This document shows, in pieces, positions 59,561-64,000 of a stretch of DNA of 64,000 nucleotides. Location of the stretch: NCBI GenBank assembly GCA_947589295.1, contig CANQBZ010000001.1, positions 62,001 through 126,000 on the forward strand, given 5' to 3'. Source of the DNA: an uncultured Akkermansia sp. Lineage in GTDB: Bacteria > Verrucomicrobiota > Verrucomicrobiia > Verrucomicrobiales > Akkermansiaceae. The translations under genes were made by a program, and so were the position numbers. Under the pieces are notes generated by a model. It made no database searches, was not told the DNA's origin, and saw nothing but the letters and a program-made list of their open reading frames with translations. Positions within the stretch are counted from its first letter, which is position 1; each line of letters opens with the position of its first letter.

Positions 59561-60049
59561 TCAAGCTGGAGCGGTGTGGCGCTTGGCGGTCAGGGAACGA
59601 ACGGCAAGGCAAAGGACTGCGGTCTTCTGCAGAATAGCAGGATCGAAATGCAGGGATGCAGAAGAGTCGGTAGCGTGATGGTGCATGAGGCAGCGCAAGG
59701 CTGCGACTTTTTCTTCGCCGTGAATGTACTCCAGCGTACCCTCGCCCATCACAGATTCGTAGAAAGCGGAGCAGCGGCAGGCAATACCGTTTTCGGGACC
59801 GCTGATGCCCTGCGTGTGCTCCATGACGAAAGCAACTTTTGGGTTCTTGCGCAGCAATTCGTGTTTGCGCCCTTCAGGCGCGCCGTGGAAGTACAGAAAG
59901 AGCTGTTTGTTGCGTGTCTCGAACCCGAAGTTGAGAGGGACGACGTAGGGATACTCCTCGCCATGGAATGCAATGTGGCACAGTTCGCACCGCTGGACAA
60001 TGCCCATGATTTCGTCCCAATCCGTTACCTCGCGGTCGTTTCTTCTCAT
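59561..60049 (-). CDS. NimA-like pyridoxamine 5'-phosphate oxidase-family flavoprotein
   Basis: A 162-residue split-barrel flavin-binding protein. It begins MRRNDREVTDWDEIMGIV, a typical start of NimA-like members, followed by CHIAFHGEEYPYVVPLNFGF, LYFHGAPEGRKHELLRKNPK and VMEHTQGI. Such proteins bind FMN or haem and some reduce nitroimidazoles. It lies 46 bp after the aldo/keto reductase gene on the same strand, so the two may form a redox operon. Confidence 0.88.
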   Translation of the reverse strand: MRRNDREVTDWDEIMGIVQRCELCHIAFHGEEYPYVVPLNFGFETRNKQLFLYFHGAPEGRKHELLRKNPKVAFVMEHTQGISGPENGIACRCSAFYESVMGEGTLEYIHGEEKVAALRCLMHHHATDSSASLHFDPAILQKTAVLCLAVRSLTAKRHTAPA

Positions 60050-60095
60050 GACGCCGAGCCATCATGACATAAAAGCTGCGCCGGGGCAAGCTGAA

Positions 60096-60887
60096 TCAAT
60101 CGTACCAGCCGAAAAGCCCATGCCCGAGGTCAAGCGCGCGGAGATCAGTCAGCTCATTCGCGTCGAGAGAGAAATCAAAAATGGCCCTGTTTTCAGCCAT
60201 GCGCTCTTTATGCGTCGTTTTTGGGATGGGACAAATGCCGCACTGCACAAGGAAGCGCAACGCCACTTGAGCCGCAGTTTTACCGTGCGCCGCGCCGATA
60301 CGCATGAGCGTGGGATTGGTAAAAATGTTCTCGCGTCCGCAAGCAAGCGGCGACCACGCTTGGGGTACGAGACCGAGCTGCCGGTAACGCTCCACCAGCG
60401 CGGTCTGTTGGCGGAAAGGATGCAGCTCCTGCTGAATCACCTGAGGCACCACCTTGCAGCAACGCAGGATGTTCTCGAAATCACTCCCGTAAAAATTGCT
60501 CAGCCCGATGGCGCGTAGTTTTCCGCACTCATAAAGGCGCTCCATGGTCGCCCAAATTGTTGCGTCGTCTCCCATTGGCCAATGGATGAGCAGCAGATCA
60601 ATGTACTCCGAACGCAGCTTGCGCAGGGACTCTTCCACACTTTCCGCCACGCCTCGTCCACTCTGCAATTTAGTGGTCAAGAAAATTTGGTCGCGCGGCA
60701 GTCCGCATTCTGCCACCGCACGTCCTACGCCATCCTCGTTGCCGTACCACTGTGCCGTGTCGATGAGTCGGTACCCGCATTCAATCGCCTCTCGCACGCA
60801 GTGCACCACTTCCCTGTTGCTGATGTTGTACACTCCGAAGCCAAGCGTCGGCATTTCGACCCCATTGTTGAGCATCACGTTTTGCAT
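60096..60887 (-). CDS. Aldo/keto reductase
   Basis: A 263-residue NADPH-dependent reductase. The catalytic tetrad is complete: D43 and Y48 in LIDTAQWYGNE, K73 in LTTKLQSG, H102 in DLLLIHWPMG. Cofactor-binding blocks IGLSNF and the later PIPKTTHKERMAEN are present. It is slightly shorter than the average family member (about 275-320), lacking part of the C-terminal loop that sets substrate choice. Probably co-transcribed with the downstream NimA-like gene. Confidence 0.93.
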   Translation of the reverse strand: MQNVMLNNGVEMPTLGFGVYNISNREVVHCVREAIECGYRLIDTAQWYGNEDGVGRAVAECGLPRDQIFLTTKLQSGRGVAESVEESLRKLRSEYIDLLLIHWPMGDDATIWATMERLYECGKLRAIGLSNFYGSDFENILRCCKVVPQVIQQELHPFRQQTALVERYRQLGLVPQAWSPLACGRENIFTNPTLMRIGAAHGKTAAQVALRFLVQCGICPIPKTTHKERMAENRAIFDFSLDANELTDLRALDLGHGLFGWYD

Positions 60888-60948
60888 AGGAAGACCGGTA
60901 TTTGCTTTGCCGTGGGAATGCAGCCTGCGGCTTGATCCGCGATTCTCT

Positions 60949-60980
60949 AAAAAAGCGGCTCGGTGGGAACACCGAGCCGC
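60949..60980 (-). terminator. Intrinsic terminator of the GGGtGRT operon
   Basis: Perfect 11-bp stem GCGGCTCGGTG (60955-60965) / CACCGAGCCGC (60970-60980) with a 4-nt loop. On the minus strand it is followed at once by six T. It lies 24 bp beyond the stop at 61005, upstream of the aldo/keto reductase start. Confidence 0.92.
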
Positions 60981-61004
60981 CTGAAGTTTGCTTGATCAGC
61001 CCGA

Positions 61005-62006
61005 TTACTTCGCCATAGCTTCCTCCACGGCAACGGCCACGGAAACGGTGGCGCCGACCATGGGATTGTTGCCCATGCCGATAAGGCCCATCATCTCCAC
61101 GTGCGCAGGCACGGAAGAGGAACCGGCGAATTGGGCATCGCTGTGCATGCGGCCCAAGGTGTCGGTGAAGCCATAGGAGGCAGGACCGGCCGCCATGTTG
61201 TCCGGGTGCAGGGTACGACCCGTGCCGCCACCGGAGGCAACGGAGAAGTACTTCTTGCCCTTCAGCACGCACTCTTTCTTATAGGTGCCGGCCACGGGAT
61301 GCTGGAAGCGGGTGGGATTTGTGGAGTTGCCGGTGATGGACACATCCACGCCCTCCAGCCACATGATGGCCACGCCCTCGCGCACATCATCCGCGCCGTA
61401 GCAGTTCACCTTAGCACGCTCGCCGGTGGAGAAGGGGGTCTTCTTCACGACCTCCACCTTGCCGGTAGCGTAGTCGAATTTAGTCTGGCAATAGGTGAAG
61501 CCATTGATGCGGGAAATGATGTAGGCCGCGTCCTTTCCAAGGCCGTTGAGAATCACGCGCAGAGGCTTTTTACGAACCTTGTTGGCAGATTTGGCGATGC
61601 CGATGGCGCCCTCCGCCGCAGCGAAGGATTCGTGCCCGGCCAGGAAGCAGAAGCAATCTGTCTCCTCGCGCAGGAGCATGGCGGCCAAATTGCCGTGACC
61701 CAGACCTACCTTGCGGTCATCTGCCACGGAGCCGGGGATGCAGAAGCTCTGCAGGCCTTCGCCGATAGCCTCAGCTGCGTCGGCAGCCTTGGTGCAGCCT
61801 TTCTTGATGGCAATAGCGGCGCCTACCGTATAGGCCCAGCCGGCGTTCTCGAAGGCGATATTCTGGATGCCGCGCACAATAGCACGCACATCGATGCCCT
61901 TCTCCAGGCATACCTTCTCTGCTTCCTCGCAGGAAGAGATGCCGTACTTTTTCAGCACGGGGAGAATCTGGTTGATGCGGCGATCGTATGATTCAAATAA
62001 TGGCAT
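61005..62006 (-). CDS. GGGtGRT protein
   Basis: A 333-residue protein of the family named for its signature, here GGGTGRT at 259-265. Other conserved-looking blocks: GWAYTVGAAIAIKKGC, DCFCFLAGHESFAAAEGAIG, GADDVREGVAIMWLEGVDVS and GLIGMGNNPMVGA at the end. No signal peptide. The gene follows an Fe-S scaffold-like gene after 25 bp and ends in a strong terminator, so the pair is one operon. Biochemical function of the family is not established; the partner suggests a link to iron-sulfur chemistry or cofactor assembly. Confidence 0.92.
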   Translation of the reverse strand: MPLFESYDRRINQILPVLKKYGISSCEEAEKVCLEKGIDVRAIVRGIQNIAFENAGWAYTVGAAIAIKKGCTKAADAAEAIGEGLQSFCIPGSVADDRKVGLGHGNLAAMLLREETDCFCFLAGHESFAAAEGAIGIAKSANKVRKKPLRVILNGLGKDAAYIISRINGFTYCQTKFDYATGKVEVVKKTPFSTGERAKVNCYGADDVREGVAIMWLEGVDVSITGNSTNPTRFQHPVAGTYKKECVLKGKKYFSVASGGGTGRTLHPDNMAAGPASYGFTDTLGRMHSDAQFAGSSSVPAHVEMMGLIGMGNNPMVGATVSVAVAVEEAMAK

Positions 62007-62031
62007 AATCTGAAAATGGGTTAGGGGTTAA

Positions 62032-62724
62032 TTACTCGTGGCGTGGGTCAATGTACTTGGCAGCGCCCTCAAACTGGCCGTAAGTGCCGGTGTACTTCTT
62101 GAATGCCTCGTTAGCATCCGTGCCCTTCTTGATTTCTTCCATCATCGGACCCACCTTCACGTACTGGTAGCCGCAGATCTCATCATCCGCATTCAATGCG
62201 AGTTTGGTGATGTAGCCCTCTGCCAGCTCGAGGTAACGCGAGCCTTTCTTGAGCGTGCCGTAGAGAGTGCCGACTTGCGAGCGCAAGCCCTTGCCGAGGT
62301 CCTCCAAACCGGCGCCAATGGGCAACCCGCCTTCGGAGTACGCGCTCTGCGTACGACCATAGACAATTTGCAGGAAGAGTTCGCGCATGGCGGTGTTGAT
62401 GGCGTCGCATACGAGGTCCGTATTGAGCGCTTCGAGCACCGTTTTACCCGGAAGAATCTCGGAAGCCATGGCGGCGGAGTGAGTCATGCCGGAACAGCCG
62501 ATGGTTTCCACGAGCGCTTCCTGAATGACACCATTTTTGACGTTAAGGGTGAGCTTGCAAGCGCCCTGCTGGGGGGCGCACCAACCCACCCCGTGCGTAA
62601 GCCCGGAGATATCTTCGATCTTCTTGGATTGCGTCCATGCGCCTTCCTGCGGAATAGGCGCCGGGCCGTGGTCGCAGCCCTTTTTCACGCAACACATGTG
62701 TTCAACTTCTGTCGTATATTGCAT
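62032..62724 (-). CDS. NifU/IscU-like iron-sulfur scaffold protein
   Basis: A 230-residue protein. The start at 62724 is supported by GAAAGG about 8 bp upstream; an in-frame ATG at 62766 lacks this. Cysteines at 11, 12, 17, 49, 56 and 77 surround a NifU-like core (ALVETIGCSGMTHSAAMASE, then ILPGKTVLEAL). The C-terminal half (LEDLGKGLRSQVGTLYGTLK...) is specific to the version paired with GGGtGRT proteins. It precedes the GGGtGRT gene by 25 bp. Likely assembles or donates an Fe-S cluster for its partner. Confidence 0.85.
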   Translation of the reverse strand: MQYTTEVEHMCCVKKGCDHGPAPIPQEGAWTQSKKIEDISGLTHGVGWCAPQQGACKLTLNVKNGVIQEALVETIGCSGMTHSAAMASEILPGKTVLEALNTDLVCDAINTAMRELFLQIVYGRTQSAYSEGGLPIGAGLEDLGKGLRSQVGTLYGTLKKGSRYLELAEGYITKLALNADDEICGYQYVKVGPMMEEIKKGTDANEAFKKYTGTYGQFEGAAKYIDPRHE

Positions 62725-62898
62725 AGTCGTGCCTTTCGTGGTATGGAACTCGGGAGGCATCGCCACGTGCGTGACGTCACCTCCTCTCTGTCGCCCCCTA
62801 GTCTAGCAGATATCTGCTTTCTTGTCACGCCAAAAGAGGCGAGCACACCCGGTTTTTTAGCTGTGCCAAGCCAGACAAAATGGTGAGCTGTCCTAGCC

Positions 62899-64000
62899 TC
62901 ACCTCCTCCTGAGTTTTTTTGAGGAAGCCGACTTGAGCGGCTTGACGGAACGCCTAGGATTGTATTCAGGCACGAGCGTTTTCTCCTCGCCGTTGGAGAT
63001 CACTTTCACGGGCTGAGGGTCGGGGGTGGAGCTTTGGATACTGAAAGAGGTCACTTTCCCGTCTTTCCATTTCATGTCTACAGTCAGATTTCCGCGCGCA
63101 CGCAATCCCGTGGCCTTACCATCTTTCCATGCAGGAGGAAGCGCCGGTAGCAGCTCAATGCGACCCTCGTGGCTTTGCACCAGCATCTCACATACCGCCC
63201 CAGGCATCCCGAGCACTCCATCCATTTGCATGGGCGGGTGACTGGTCATCAAATTGTCCAGCGTATTGTAGCGCAGCAAGTTTTGAAGCATTTCATAGGA
63301 TTTTTCGCCATTGTGTAGGCGTGCGTATAGGGCTGTGCGCCATGGCCAAGTCCAGCTGCGGCGGTTGTCAGCGCTTAGCCCGCGCAGCTCCAAACTCTTA
63401 GCGGCAGCATCAGCCAATTCAGGCGTGAGGCGCTTGGAGATCGTGGAACCGGGGAAGAGGCCAATGAGGTGGGAGGTGTGACGATGACCGGAAACCTTAT
63501 TCGGGCGATCCACGATCCATTCCTGCAGGTAACCGCCGGAGCCCACGCGGTTCGGAGCGAGCTTCGTGGACATGGAGCGCAGGCGCTCTGCGAAAGCAGC
63601 ATCGGTCCGGAGGACTTCTGCAGCCTGCGCAGTAAACTTAAAGAGCTCGCGCACAAGCTGCTGGTCATGCGCAACACCATCTTCGGTAGGTCCCCATTCG
63701 TGAGACCACCCACCGGGCACTACAAGCGTCCCGTCCGACAGCTCTTTCAGCTCGGGGTGCTGGGCTACATCAACTGGTTTGCCATTCGAGACAAGCCCCT
63801 TTCCTCCGGCGCCAAGTTTCTTGAGGTTTTTCTCCCAGAAGAGGCAGAGTTCCTTGAAGATGGGATAGGCGGTTTTTTTCAGGAAATCGGCATCGTGAGT
63901 GAACTGGTAGTGTTCCCAGAGATGCAGGGCAAACCAGGCATTGGCTGTGGGGTACATCATCGTCCAACCCACGCCTCCCCATGGATTGAGCGAGATGCGC
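62899..64000 (-). CDS. GH95 alpha-L-fucosidase, 5' end outside window
   Basis: The C-terminal part, over 365 residues, of a GH95-family enzyme; the frame continues past 64000. Recognisable blocks: NPWGGVGWTMMYPTANAWFA, HLWEHYQFTHDADFLKK, a GHRHTSHLIGLFPGSTIS segment, RSWTWPWRTALYARLHNG, and DNLMTSHPPMQMDGVLGMPG. The catalytic barrel is (alpha/alpha)6, followed by a beta C-terminal domain seen here. GH95 enzymes release alpha-1,2-linked fucose from milk and mucin glycans. The Lys/Arg-rich end (SASSKKLRRR) is unusual for a secreted enzyme. It fits the mucin-degrading set with GH84. Confidence 0.9.
   Translation of the reverse strand, partial: RISLNPWGGVGWTMMYPTANAWFALHLWEHYQFTHDADFLKKTAYPIFKELCLFWEKNLKKLGAGGKGLVSNGKPVDVAQHPELKELSDGTLVVPGGWSHEWGPTEDGVAHDQQLVRELFKFTAQAAEVLRTDAAFAERLRSMSTKLAPNRVGSGGYLQEWIVDRPNKVSGHRHTSHLIGLFPGSTISKRLTPELADAAAKSLELRGLSADNRRSWTWPWRTALYARLHNGEKSYEMLQNLLRYNTLDNLMTSHPPMQMDGVLGMPGAVCEMLVQSHEGRIELLPALPPAWKDGKATGLRARGNLTVDMKWKDGKVTSFSIQSSTPDPQPVKVISNGEEKTLVPEYNPRRSVKPLKSASSKKLRRR

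Noticed and set aside
50918..62724. tRNA or other stable RNA genes in the intergenic gaps
   Set aside because: Gaps are mostly short and no cloverleaf-like or conserved RNA sequence was recognised by eye; a dedicated RNA search would be needed to exclude small ones.

Overview
The window looks like a chromosomal segment of a Verrucomicrobiota bacterium, most likely Akkermansiaceae-like and host- or mucus-associated. This is inferred from a giant autotransporter-type beta-strand-repeat protein, a set of glycan-degrading enzymes (GH84, GH95, a sialate-esterase-type SGNH hydrolase), moderately high G+C and mostly weak Shine-Dalgarno sites. No rRNA, tRNA, CRISPR array or intact insertion sequence was recognised.

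Layout. (1) 1-22501, minus strand: one uninterrupted reading frame of 7,500 codons that runs off the left edge, encoding a secreted protein built of autotransporter-associated beta-strand repeats. Its upstream region carries at least four copies of a 19-bp palindrome. (2) 23-34 kb: an accessory (defence) island of small modules in mixed orientation: a Septu-type ptuA-ptuB pair, a DUF488 pair, hicAB, an AbiL-like ATPase plus RloB pair, a frameshifted membrane-protein gene, yoeB-yefM, a secreted zinc-ribbon-like protein, a TM2 protein and an unknown secreted protein. Copies of a dispersed intergenic repeat, some with a perfect hairpin, lie between these modules. (3) 34.1-46.3 kb, minus strand: an eight-gene operon-like cluster with five dynamin-like GTPase genes, an LRAT-type (permuted NlpC/P60) cysteine acyltransferase/hydrolase and two membrane proteins. 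This is the best candidate for an undescribed system. (4) 46.3-47.35 kb: a gene-poor stretch with an 18-G tract and a decayed coding relic. (5) 47.35-64 kb: mostly housekeeping and metabolic genes: dnaE, a secreted DUF362 protein, a translationally coupled HAD phosphatase / GH84 / SGNH esterase operon, an orphan membrane protein, a SnoaL-like protein, a NimA-like flavoprotein, an aldo/keto reductase, a GGGtGRT protein with its Fe-S scaffold-like partner, and the C-terminal part of a GH95 alpha-L-fucosidase cut by the right edge.

How the parts may work together. The GH84, esterase and GH95 enzymes fit removal of GlcNAc, O-acetyl groups and fucose from host glycans. The island combines nucleic-acid-directed (PtuAB, RloB) and RNA-directed (HicA, YoeB) conflict modules with a dynamin/LRAT cluster that would act on membranes. 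The dynamin cluster's role is inference from gene content; no experiment is implied by the sequence alone.
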